From positions 2,795 to 66,794 of the forward strand of contig UZAN01040925.1 of the NCBI GenBank assembly GCA_900618425.1: a stretch of 64,000 bases of DNA, given 5' to 3'. The notes beneath the pieces are model-generated. The model was not told the DNA's origin, ran no database searches, and saw only the letters and a list, made by a program, of their open reading frames with translations. Both the position numbers and the translations under genes were made by a program. The DNA comes from Echinostoma caproni. Lineage: Eukaryota; Platyhelminthes; Trematoda; Plagiorchiida; Echinostomatidae. Positions 50,851 to 61,359 of the stretch are shown one piece after another (the stretch's first letter is position 1; every line of letters starts with the position of its first letter).

Positions 50851-51439
50851 AAGGCCCCGGTTATGAACTTCTCAAGAAAATTCACCTGCGTTGACATGGG
50901 CAACCTAGCATTACTCCACCCACATGCAAATAATGGAACGTTTTTCTTTTGCCATGATTTGTTTGGCACGCAGTCTGGCGTCAGATGTGTGAAATGTACA
51001 ATATATATATATATATCAAAATCATTCCGAAAGAGGTCTTCTAACCCCAAGCCCCGATGAGCGTCAAATAACGGACAAAAATAAATATATGTTGGTGCGT
51101 TGTCACTGATCCTAATTTATTAAAAAATGCAAAGCTTTTCGCCATGCGGAATTGGTCAACGCGAATGATCATGTGTGTACACTATTTAGGATCCTTCTAA
51201 GAAGCTGTCAGAAGACATAACTCTACAAAAGTTCTCAGATTTTGGATAATGAAGCCAAAAATACATGTTTGCACAATATATCCTGGATCATTTCACTACA
51301 TCTGTACACATACATACTGCAGTTTATGTGATTAATAATATATGGTCGGAAACAACGCAACGGTATGCAAATCATAGATGACGATATCAGCTGGCTGATT
51401 ATCAAGCGCTTAAAATTGGCCGTTAGGCGCACATACTAC

Positions 51440-51875
51440 GCAGCTGATCCCATCCTAACTTTTCACAACCGACCAGTTGCAAAACCCTCGGTGGAAGAGC
51501 CGCTTTCACCCCACACAAAATCTAATTGTATCTATTAGTTCAAGTGTGGATACTAGGCCATCTAAATTGGCAGAACGGAGATACAACTGAGTTACCGAGC
51601 AACCGAGCACATTCCGGTCTGGCTTCAAAAAAGAACGAATATGAACTTCAGAATTATGACGTCACCGATGACCAGTAGGAAACTCAGTTCTTAGGTCACA
51701 CAACACCTGATCGAAATGAAGGACTATGTCATACTGCGCGTCGCGTTCAGAATCCTCTAGAGAACAAACAATATCAGGGTTCTCAAATACGCCGAAGCAC
51801 TAGCCATTAAAAATTCCCATCTCAAACTGTGTAAACATCATGAATGGCTTATCATTCTGACGCTACCTCGGTAAC
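51440..51875 (+). pseudogene. Penelope-like GIY-YIG endonuclease fragment
   Basis: Frames read TKSNCIY, a stop, FKCGY, a stop, then IGRTEIQLSYRATEHIPVWL: the GIY-YIG core (here IY...IGRTE) with R and E/H residues in place. Past frame changes come SSVTQHLIE-like and RTNNIRVLKYAEALAIKNSH then LKLCKHHEWLIILTLPR, the typical C-terminal end of these endonucleases. Several stops. The RT part is absent, so it is a 3' fragment. Confidence 0.75.
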
Positions 51876-52734
51876 AAATTTGTTTGGTGACTAATTTTGA
51901 CCGAAATCTTTCCCTATGGTTATGTTATTTCGGATCACAGAATAATGTTCACATAAACTGCAGTATCCACTTATACGGTGAAATGAAGTTATCCGGAATG
52001 AATTGTGCAAACTTGTATTTTTGGCATCTCTATTCAAATTCGTTACGGGCAAACTGTGCTTCCAAGTTCTCAGGTATCTTGCTGGTAATTCAATCTCAAT
52101 CTCTAATATAAAGGAGAGAGCAGACGTGCAGTCCTCAATTAGAGTTTTCTCTTGCAAATCAAATACAGACTTCTAGACGGATACTCGGGATTTTTCCGCA
52201 GCTGTCCTCCAAAGAGTGTGAGGCCCTTCCATCAGTCTCACTCCATTTTAATTGAAGTCAAGCTTATTAGGCCAAAGGACACAAGCAATGCTGGACATTG
52301 TGTCCGTTTGGATTCAGTAGCTACCCTGTCTGGTTTCGAATAGCTCTATCATCTCCTCTGCTCCTCCTCGAATCAGAAACAACCACCAGAAGGCACGCTA
52401 TGTGGTATCAGTAGTGAGATTATTATATCGAGCAAACAAGAAACAAAATAGATGAAACTTTTTGATCAGTTACTGAGTCGTTCGTCTACACTACAACACA
52501 TTAGTTGCCGAAACTTACAAAAAGAACACGATTATGAAAGCCTTGGGAAAGAAAATGCTTCAAGCGAAGACTGTACCTCCACGAAGGTCTACGAAGCCCA
52601 TTTTCAGAGAAAAATGAATAATTTCGAAATGTTGTTTGCTTTTTTGATTTCAGAATCAATTTCCCAGGATTGTATCACCTCAGTTACCTCAGTAACACCT
52701 CACTTATTCTAAAACAAGCCAAAAAAGACGCAGA
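51876..52734. other. Intron sequence, nothing recognised
   Basis: Open frames at 51884-52111, 52152-52343 and 52452-52712 show no family resemblance. Confidence 0.4.
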
Positions 52735-53060
52735 AATCGCCAAGGGACAGTCTTAGCAACACAGCTGAACCGCATTGCCTTCCCTATAGATGATTTCCTG
52801 GTTTCCGCGCTGAACAAGGTTTTACTCTGCCCAGAAGTTTGGACATCGATAGTAGTACCGACGACCGGCAAACGCCCGCTTCATTAATTTTCGTGCAGCA
52901 TCCGATTGGTTTCACTGAAGGTATTTGTGCAATATCATGCTCCTCGACGTGCTGCTTGAAAAGCTCTAAGCCTGTAAGAGCATAACACCCTCAAGAAAAG
53001 CTCCACTCACGTTAGCGTTAGGAATTGTTACCTTAGGGGATATCACTTTAACCTTGTGCT
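52735..53060 (+). pseudogene. Possible LINE RT fragment (weak)
   Basis: Frames give FLVSALNKVLLCPEVWTSIV and VPTTGKR, resembling the 'W..S.VVP.-K-K-G' region, and then FINFRAASDWF and LLDVLLEKL, resembling RT motif A and what follows. Order is right, but similarity is low and frames change. Confidence 0.4.
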
Positions 53061-54179
53061 ACAGAAGAACTGGCTAGAATACCGGCTTTAATTTTTCGGC
53101 ATGAAGGTGTTCATGACCTGGAACTCGGCTCCATTCCAAGTTGTTTGTTCTCCAATCATCGATCCGTTCAAATTGCGACCCAACGTAGCATTAAAACATC
53201 TAACTCTCATGAGGGAACAAGATTATTTATTATTCGATTATTTGATTGATGCTACCATTCAAAGTCAGGGGTTCAATATGCTTAAGTTTTGTAAGATACC
53301 CGTTATAAAAACTGAATTTTAAGTTGATCTAAACATATCCGAATCCAAAAGAAAAGGTAAAACGTCAAGTTGGACAGTATTACAGCCGCAAGTAGTCAGA
53401 GTGTAGGCTCTGGATACATAAATTGCATTGGTTGACTGGTATAGTGATTTCAACTATTTGCGCTTAGATACCGATCTGTTTTACATGTTTCGGTTGATAA
53501 GTTTCAAAGTCTGATGTTGATTTTCCGTTGACTTGTTTCAAAATATTTACTGCAAAAGACTAATAATTTTGGCTCTGGAAAGCAAACTATTTACATCCAT
53601 CGTAACTCACCAATGGTTTCCTGTTTTCTTTTCTTGTCATCCAATACAACGCGTTTTTATTATTTAAAGCTTTTGTCACAGGAGTTACAGTTAAAACAGC
53701 TGTTTTGTTTTGCACTTTCATGTATCAATTCATCAATGAGAACAACAAATTATTCCGATATCGGCACACAACTGCTCACTAGGTTCAAGTGACCTCGCAT
53801 TGCTTGAAGGCATCGTGGTGCAATCACCTGAACTTAAGCCCCGAACTCAAATTAATGTATTGCTAATGTCAAATTAATGAATGTCTCTAAATCCATGTCC
53901 TTCTCCAATCGATGGGACTTCTAACCTATTCAAAATGTGCCGAATAATTACACGGTCATTTTGCAATAGTGGGTTTAGAGTGCTCAGATTAACAGTTAAA
54001 ATTGGCCCATTTGAATATATATATATATATCACCAATCTTTACTGATACGGCGCTAAAAGTAACCATGGATTAACGTAAAATATGGGTATATAAGCGGTG
54101 AAAACAAAACAGTCAGCTTGAGGGAATAACAAATTTTTGGTTTGTTTACTGCACGCAGTTTTTAGTTATTTTTGTTTTT
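53061..54179. other. Intron sequence, nothing recognised
   Basis: Includes an (AT)n run near 54017-54032. No domain recognised. Confidence 0.45.
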
Positions 54180-54480
54180 GTTTATTTTTGCACACAGGAG
54201 AGGATGCATCCACGCCGCTGACTTCGTTTCCATGCTATATCCTGCAGTGTCCCCAACCAATGACAATCTGAATCTTTGGGGCCCCAGCCGGCGAGCCGGA
54301 AAACCCCAACGGAATCCAGATCCGAGCACAATCTCTTTAACCCTCTGCGCCACGTCATAGCCTGTCCACCTCGCTGTTTCCTCCAGCCTGGATCGATGTC
54401 TGCGAATAGTGCACGGTGTGGCAGACGTTGCTCAGACATTCGTAGGACGTGCCTAGCTATCTAAGACGATACTGTGAAAT
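54180..54480 (-). pseudogene. RTE-like LINE 3' tail
   Basis: The minus strand reads LGHVLR-like sequence (with a stop), then MSEQRLPHRALFADIDPGWR, KQRGGQAMTWRRGLKRL, RLAGWGPKDSDCHWLGTLQD and IAWKRSQRRGC. This is the well-conserved end of flatworm RTE-like LINEs, largely uninterrupted here. It lies in the same orientation as SLC25A1, about 280 bp inside the intron after exon 2. Confidence 0.8.
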
Positions 54481-54761
54481 TATGTTGCTTAAAGGGAGAC
54501 TATCTGATCCTAGCACCCTTCGTCTGAATTCATCGCTATTCAAGCGATGCTCCCACATTAGCGGGAGATGTTGTGAGTACAACATAAAATTCTATAATCA
54601 AGGGTATTGAGGAGCTTAGTACACATACACTGAAAATGTCTCGTATGCCAAATATTTCTTGTGTAAATTCTCGTCCAAGACCTTTGGTTTATCTTTGAGT
54701 TATATTCCTATATGGTTTTAATAGAACAATGGTGGCATTATCAGTTCAAAACGAGATTTAC

Positions 54762-54972
54762 CTTACTGCAGACTTTGGAATCGAACCGTATACCAGTACG
54801 GACAATCCTCTATACAGTCCACGAATTCCATGGGATTGCACCGTTTTTTTAACGCAGTCAATTGGTCCGCTGTATCGTTTGGCTGCCCCCATACGTTCGT
54901 CTAGTTGTAGCTGAGTTTTCACATATTCCGTGGGAAAAGTGATACAAATTTCAATACCTCCAGTGATGCCAC
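54762..54972 (-). CDS. SLC25A1: SLC25A1 exon 2 (first carrier repeat)
   Basis: Reads [20 protein letters not shown], the first-repeat signature (P-T-E-Y-V-K), then [20 protein letters not shown], then [20 protein letters not shown]. These are among the most conserved stretches of the citrate carrier and distinguish it from other SLC25 members. Acceptor TTTAAG and donor GTAAAT; it enters in phase 1 and leaves in phase 2 within an Arg codon (AG|). It lies only 46 bp after exon 1. A decayed LINE tail in the same orientation starts about 280 bp downstream inside the next intron. Confidence 0.95.
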
Positions 54973-55018
54973 CTTAAAGGAGTCCGAATTTTGTGCGGAT
55001 TACAAGCGATAGGCTTAC

Positions 55019-55070
55019 CAGCAATAGTGCCTTTTACCGTCTGTTGAATCCGTGTCGATGTATCAGGCAT
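55019..55070 (-). CDS. SLC25A1: SLC25A1 exon 1 (start codon)
   Basis: Codes for MPDTSTRIQQTVKGTIA plus the first base of Gly18, then donor GTAAGC. It joins in phase 1 to the next exon to give the AGGITGGIE stretch that matches the start of helix 1 in SLC25A1. The ATG at 55068-55070 is chosen because an in-frame TAA lies seven codons upstream and the resulting N-terminus is short, as expected for a flatworm carrier without a cleaved presequence. It could alternatively be preceded by a non-coding exon. Confidence 0.88.
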
Positions 55071-55100
55071 GTCAAGGCAGTTCTTTGACTGGAGTTAGTG

Positions 55101-55112
55101 CTAAAAGTAGGA
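55101..55112 (-). promoter_or_regulatory. Candidate 3' splice (possible spliced-leader) acceptor upstream of SLC25A1 ATG
   Basis: The minus strand reads CTCCTACTTTTAG, a pyrimidine-rich acceptor ending about 30 nt before the start codon. Trematodes trans-splice a leader onto many mRNAs, so this could be a trans-splice site or the end of an upstream 5' UTR intron. No TATA box is evident further upstream. Confidence 0.35.
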
Positions 55113-57029
55113 GCAAGTCATCGAATCACATCAAAGATGGAGAATATACTGTTCAAAGAAACAACGTTTATACAATAACCAACGTGAAATTAGATCTAAC
55201 AATGGTCTGACGTTTTGGTTAACTCTACGCTAGTCGTATTCTTCGGACTTAACACAATCTTCTCTAAGTTTCATTCTCATTTGTATAACCAGACCTCACA
55301 AGATTTCTGGCGCTGTGTTTTGGTTAGCTCCTAGATTTCAATAGGTATAAAGCAATGGTTCTGGTCATGAATATGGGTTTGACTCGTTGGTAACTCGCTT
55401 ATTATTCATATGTCAAATAGTCATTATTTATGAAAGAATTCTCCTTGATGGTTGAAAAAAAACCTGAACAGCTGATTCAACCTGTTGGGCTTCTTCAACA
55501 GTGAGNGTTTGCTCATACAGCGACTAGAACCACCAGTTTTGGGGCAAGGCATTAACCTTGAGTTATACTGTCAACATAGGGTAATTTGCTAAAGGTGCAG
55601 CTCAGAGGTAAAGGTTTGGCCTCCTAGCCCAATTAGGATAATATATCTGAACCGAATTATTTGATGCTTTTCTTGTCTTGGAAGTCGTTTGCGCGCATGG
55701 TCGTTCCTTGAGGGATTGATTCAGTTTGTTACCCATCTGTCACTTGGACTTCGTCTGAGATCCTGAATAAAGATTACAGAATACTAAAATCCAATGCACC
55801 AAGGATACTTATGAGGCCCAAACAGTAGGAGAAATGGACTGCTTTTATGATCCACGGAATTCCTGTGACCTGATACGACTAGGTATTGTTTAAAACCATG
55901 AGCAGATGTAAGCCACGGATCAACACCTATTTCTGAGTGGATTAGGAGTTGCATCCAGACCACAGCGGAAGCGTTCAGAATGTGCCTACATAAACTGTAT
56001 TTGGTTTGAGAAACAATTGGAACAAAGAATTGGTCTCCGGTAACCATCACAACACTCTACGCAGTCATTTCTTCAATGTCCTAATGGCTTGAATCAATGC
56101 GTATGTGTGACAACCGAATTGCGAGAAATATGCCGTCTCAGAACTGAAATATCATTTTTCTTCTCGTTATTTAATGAATCTGTTCCAGACAAATACTTAG
56201 ACATAAAATACGTTACGCTAGCCTGTGTCTGAAACATAGAAAACAAATTTATTCCCTACTGTTTTTCTTAATGAGTGGTAATAGTAGATTCAGACAACAC
56301 CACTTTGATCATGTTGCTCGTGACATTTTTTCAGATATCACTCAACGAACTGGAAATGTTTGATTCTCATAAGTGTTCCTCACCTCATGCATAATGAGAG
56401 CTGTTGGTTCCGCTCTACATGAGGTTAGAAATCCTAGTGTATCTCAATAAATAAAATTTATCATTATTACTCAGGTGGTTTTATATGAATAAGATAGTTA
56501 ATTTACTGTTGGTCCTCATGCATATTCCTGAAGGTCAAGCAAAATAAATTGCTCATTCTTCCATCCACGATTACACTTGTTATTTGTTCAGCATGTCGTT
56601 AGGATAAAATAGGGATGGCCGTCAAAAATAATTACTTAGGAGAGTTTAGTTGGCCAAACCAAGAGAGACTATTAATTAAAGTCCTATCTAGCCGAACTCA
56701 AAATCTCTGTATGAGACACAACGACCAATTTGCAATATGGGTGCCTGGAGTCTTTAGATTTCGGTGCCTAAACACCAAGGACATTATTCGCAGTATCTGT
56801 CACCACTATTCAAACTGTTCATTAGAGTAAATGAGGGAAAGACCGTAGAGAAATACTAGTTCCCATGGCTTTGGACTTCGAAAATCCACCGCTGGAATGA
56901 AGCAATAATATCAATCTAGACTAATCATTGTTGCTCTCAATGGAAACTGTTGCCACGGAAATTTAATTGGAAATAGCCTTAGCAACTAGTCATTTCAACA
57001 CTTATGGTAATTTTCGTCATCTATAAAGC
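55113..57029. other. Upstream flank of SLC25A1, nothing recognised
   Basis: No TATA box or coding match seen. The minus frame 55784-56050 and plus frame 56615-56830 are unassigned. Single N at 55505. Confidence 0.4.
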
Positions 57030-57039
57030 AAATGAAGTG

Positions 57040-57160
57040 TGAACTGCAAAGCAAGAAAGAACTGTAAAACCATTGGGACCTAATTAGGTCTCATCAGAAG
57101 TGCCGATCCGCCGATTTAAATAAAGATCGAACACAAATCTTTACAGATAGAATGCAAGCA
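57040..57160 (-). repeat. Sm-alpha-like hammerhead SINE copy
   Basis: On the minus strand: B box GTGTTCGATCTTT (57122-57134), 18 nt, GCACTT (57098-57103), perfect core CTGATGA (57091-57097), then a perfect stem II GACCTAATTAGGTC (57077-57090). The expected GAAA after stem II reads CCAA, so it is probably inactive. Confidence 0.65.
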
Positions 57161-57769
57161 TAATACCAGACAGCTGATCAGACCGTTTTTATTTTCTCCA
57201 TACACGACGTAATAAATGCCAACACTTGCTTATTAAATTACTCAAGACTTCAAGACCGGCCCTTCCGTCAAAGCTACGATGTTTTCGCCATTTTTCTATT
57301 TCTCTTCTCCAGAATGCTAAAAGGACTGTTTTGATTAGAAGCTCACGGAAAGCCAACTTTTGTTAGGAGCATAACTGAAATTATTGTAGCGCGGTAAATG
57401 CGACCTTTGAATTTATATGTAACGTCAGCCAACTGCGAGAAAACGGAGGAAGTAAATGTGACGAGACTAGCAGTAATGAAATCCAGAGTGGTGAGGGGGC
57501 TGAGAGGAAAAAGGCTAAATTAAATAACGTTTGAGAGATTTCGAGCCCTCCGAAAAGGAACGTACACAAATTTTCATCTCTCTAGTTCGATAAGTTGCGT
57601 TTTTAAGTATTATCCCCTGGTTCTAAATTTTGTCCCACTGAAACACAATTTCACCGAAATGGGGATAAAGACAGTTTGAAAGCCTCATGCACCAACTTAC
57701 TGATTCAACGCCTAACCACTCTCATCTAGTTGCTTAGCTCAAAATATCGCTCGCTCGCTATTGCCACTA
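57161..57769. other. No gene recognised
   Basis: Short flank between the hammerhead copy and the Penelope-like element. A minus frame (57381-57569) is unassigned. Confidence 0.4.
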
Positions 57770-59510
57770 GTACGAAAATACACGAAGCCAGGCAAAAACT
57801 CTTTTTATAAAGAAACATCGACGCCGTCAATAATCATACTTCAAACAAGAATATCATAACTTCTCCATCAGACAAGGGAGCTGGATGTGTAGTACTTTAT
57901 AAAACAAATTTTTAATCTAAACTGTGGAAAAGTCTCAGCAACTCCCCTAAATTTTCTGCTGAACTACATGGGAAAGACATGACGGCGAATACGAAATCTA
58001 TAATGATGCCCATCTTGATAAAACTCAAAGTAGAAGGTCATATATTGCATGCAGTTTTCGAAAAGGTTTTGCTGACTACATGCTCATTGCTGCAGGCCTA
58101 TGGTTTGGACGGTGGTGGCCAAGTGGTTAGGTCACCAACTTGTGACCTAGGAGCCCTGAGTTCTAACGGCTCCGCCGCCCGTCTTCCCTATATCCGTATT
58201 TTCCCAGGCAGCCTTTGTATGGCCGTGTCCACCATCCTGAAAGAGGACTGCACATTTGCATATTCAATAAATAAAAAGGAAGTAAAAAGATACAAAGAAA
58301 CGACACCTAAGATGCAAAAACAAAGGGCCGTATACAATCAATATTTGATATGTTATCTACTCCATATCACTTTATCATCTATTGGATCGCGGAACGTCTA
58401 GAGCGAGTACGCAAACTGGATAGTAAAATATAGTCCAAAGTATTTGTTCAACTTCATAGAGAAGATAGAAAACGTAATATTTTCAATTAAACTATGATGT
58501 CTTTTGACGTGATATGTGTAACCACCTCATATTCTACAGCGTTTATATCGAAATTGCGGTGAATAAACTGAAATAGCTGATTCTCAGATACACACTTAAC
58601 GTACAATTTTTCAAAGACCAGTTCTCCGGAAACGCAACTGGTTAACTGCGGGTCTTCACTAAATCCCATATTAGCTGATATTTTTCAGCCAAACTAGAGA
58701 ATGACAATTTGAAAGAGACACTTCGAGATCTAAACCTATATTTTAGAGAACTCAACAGTACTTTGATCGTTTGTGATTCTCAAATTAGCGACATGCAGCC
58801 TTTAAACAATTTCAATAAATGTCATCTAGTTAAAAAAAGCGGAAAACTATCCGTCTTAGATGTGTTATTAACTATGCAAGACGGTGGCAGCATACAAAGA
58901 AGTATTTCTCGTAAAACACTGGGGTTGTACAGTATGCTTGCTATTTTAGCCTCGTCTACCTGAAATACAAATGTAACTTGGTTCAGTCTTTATCACATCA
59001 ATTGCGAGCAGTTCGGGGTACGTTTTATTTATGGAAGTACACCGGTCAAATGGCTACCCACAAGCTTTTATAGATAAACATATGCGTCTGAATACCAACA
59101 CGATCAAGTCCCTACCGCTTTTTGCAGCAGAGTTTTCATTACCGTTTCGTTTACGGACGACGATGCTTTGGGACATCTCAAATCAAATCTAAAGTAATAT
59201 CTGCATTTCAACCTTATATTTTACTACCACTTCCTGTTCCAGCAATTAAAATATAAGCTACCCATCAGTTCAAATTTCTCGTATTATATTTTTTGACTTG
59301 TAGTGTGCAACCCATTGGATATACGACCAGGCGATTATCGAAAAGTATTGTTGAGTATTGCCCTACAACCCTCTCCACAGGAACGGTTATGAGCATTTGC
59401 AGACTGATTTACGGTCATCTCGTTGATACCGGGTGCTTTGTGAACAAATTAAATGCATTCAAACTAATTCGCACTATACCCCGAAAAGGTGCTAAATAAA
59501 TAAGAGTGTG
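57770..59510 (+). pseudogene. Penelope-like element (RT plus GIY-YIG), interrupted by a SINE
   Basis: In order: SPSDKGAGCVVLYKTNF (about 57860-57915); MMPILIKLKVEGHILHAVFE and LLQAYGL (58000-58105); a SINE; SPKYLFNFIEKIENV (58435-58480); CDSQISD after RELNST, where the catalytic YVDD should be (58750-58790); GKLSVLDVLLTMQDGGSIQR (58840-58900); NGYPQAFIDKHM (about 59050-59085); then IGYTTRRLSKSIVEYCPTTL and GHLVDTGCFVNKLNAFKLI (59310-59465), the GIY-YIG endonuclease with YIG as PIG. Many stops and shifts. RT motif C is lost. The element keeps nearly full domain order, so it is the most complete copy here. Confidence 0.88.
58108..58290 (+). mobile_element. tRNA-derived SINE nested in the Penelope-like element
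   Basis: A box TGGCCAAGTGGTTAG (58116-58130) matches the Pol III consensus well; a B-box-like GAGTTCTAACGGC follows at 58158-58170. The body ends with ATTCAATAAATAAAAAGG and AAGTAAAAAG. It interrupts the RT coding region right after the AYGL motif, so it inserted after the Penelope-like element. Confidence 0.85.
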
Positions 59511-60977
59511 CCTTTTAACCGAGGCTGAGGCAGTTTTTATGTGCATTTCTAATCCCAAACTAGCAAGCAAAAGAATCTTGTCCAGAGAATGTTGTTGTCC
59601 TGATTTGGAGAGCGGATAGATTGTATATAAAGGGAAGCATCTAGCCTCCTCCCCTCCCCCTACTCGGTAGCATTTACCACAGTTACGTTTTTCTCCACTG
59701 TCCCTTCCGAATTATATCTCAAGCTATGCATTAGTATATCTTACTCAACTTCGTCTCGCTTTCTCAGCTTTGCTTAAAACTTTCATTGAATTCAGTCCAA
59801 TACTCAGCCGTTTTTTCATTTTTCATTTTTCCTTTTATCCTCTACACCACTTTGGCTTTGATTATTGCTAGCCTTATCACATTCACCTGCTCCGTTTTCT
59901 CACTTCTGTAACTGTTATAAACTGAACTCTAATCGGTCTTCCGGATATCAGTACTAAGATAACCTCATAAGTGCAATCGCCTGTTGCAATTTGGGGAAGA
60001 AATTTGTTCGCAAACATGGTTTTTATACCTCTATGTATGTGTAACTCTTCAATGCCCTATCATATTTTTGCACTTCAAGTAGTACGAGTCTTCAAAAACT
60101 TTCATTAAAAAAGTCAGTAAGTGATAAGTTGATAAATTGGTTAAATGTGAATCTTTCATTACAATCTTTTTAAACCATTAATTTTCCTGGAAAGACTGCT
60201 TATGCATAGCTTAGCAACACAATATTTGACAGTGAATAAGTTTGGTGTAATTTTTCCAAAATGTTTGGGATTGAAGACTAAAACATAATAATATCAATCA
60301 CAAAGATTTTAACCTAGGTAACAGTAAAGCCAAACCTCTGATCAATTGTTTTTATTATTTTGCCGTTGTCGTAAGTTTTATTGCTGTTTTTTGGCAATTT
60401 ATCTATTTGAATTATTTTCTAAAGCTCTAAGAATGAATTTGATACAAGTGCAACTAATATTCACCAGGATGAAGCCTCTAATAAACTTTTACTAATTACG
60501 AAAAACATATGATATAATGATATCTCTGAAGACATCCAAATAGCTAAGAAGCGGGAAAAGATTACATAGTATATTGCATAGCTTTTGAAAGTAAACGATA
60601 CGATCTTGACAGGTTCACCATTAGTATTTCTCGAAACAAACAAACAAAACCTGTGATAAGTCAAGTAAATCTCCCAGCTTTTAAGAGATTCTAAGGATTT
60701 CGATGGTTAGAACGTAGACTCTATCATACGACAGATTTGAAAATGAAATGGTGATATCAGTAGATCATAGCATATCATATTAAGGAAACTGTATTGAATA
60801 TTCATTTTTTAATTAGTGTTTAGACTGTGCAATCCGAAACCTCATCAGTAAACAGCAGCGGCAGACGTGAGGCCAAGCCATGAGACTTTGAATAAGCGTG
60901 GCAGAGGATTTAACTCAATTTTATAATGAATTTCGCGGTGTACGGAGTAAATAAATCATAAAATATAAAACTAATAA
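59511..60977. other. No gene recognised
   Basis: AT-rich with a pyrimidine-rich stretch at about 59640-59880. No domain recognised. Confidence 0.45.
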
Positions 60978-61140
60978 GCACTGGTTAGTCATTTTTTATC
61001 TGATTGGGTTTCATCAGCAGTGCGACACCATTAATCCAACTGGAGGTCGAACCCAGAACCTCACAAGTAGAGCACACGCACTTTCATGTAACAAGTGTCC
61101 GGGTTAGAAGGTTTAAAACCGAAACATGAGCCTAGAGGCT
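60978..61140 (-). repeat. Sm-alpha-like hammerhead SINE copy
   Basis: On the minus strand: B box GGGTTCGACCTCC (61042-61054), 18 nt, stem I GCACTG (61018-61023), perfect core CTGATGA (61011-61017), a degraded stem II, and the stem I partner CAGTGC (60978-60983). The GAAA segment reads AAAA. Stem I is a perfect 6 bp. Confidence 0.65.
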
Positions 61141-61359
61141 AGTGCTGAGATAATCTAGGTGTGATAGCATTAACAAGCTTCCAAAGTTTGGCTGTGCTGC
61201 ATCATGTATATGACCAAAATGAGAAACGGTCTGATCAGCTGCCCGGTTATAATCAGCTTACTATAGTTGCGTCTTACTTGTGTTGTCCCGGAATTGATCA
61301 ATGGATTTGCACTGTTAATAATGCCTAAACACTCAGAAACAGTTATTAAGTTTTTGATC

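Larger units (their letters stand above)
14952..55070 (-). other. SLC25A1: Gene span: mitochondrial tricarboxylate (citrate) carrier, SLC25A1 orthologue
   Basis: Whole coding span of a mitochondrial carrier that exchanges citrate for malate across the inner membrane, supplying cytosolic citrate. Six exons are resolved and a seventh (expected third) is missing. Intron sizes are 46 bp (54973-55018), about 18.2 kb including the missing exon (36549-54761), 11,000 bp (25411-36410), 6,085 bp (19093-25177) and 3,949 bp (15070-19018). The resolved coding bases total 826. With an expected missing piece of about 86 bases the protein would be about 303 residues, close to the usual size of about 310. All three PxDxxK-type signatures are present, one per repeat (PTEYVK, PMETVK, PLDVIK). 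No frame-breaking change is seen in any exon, so the gene looks intact. Confidence 0.95.
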
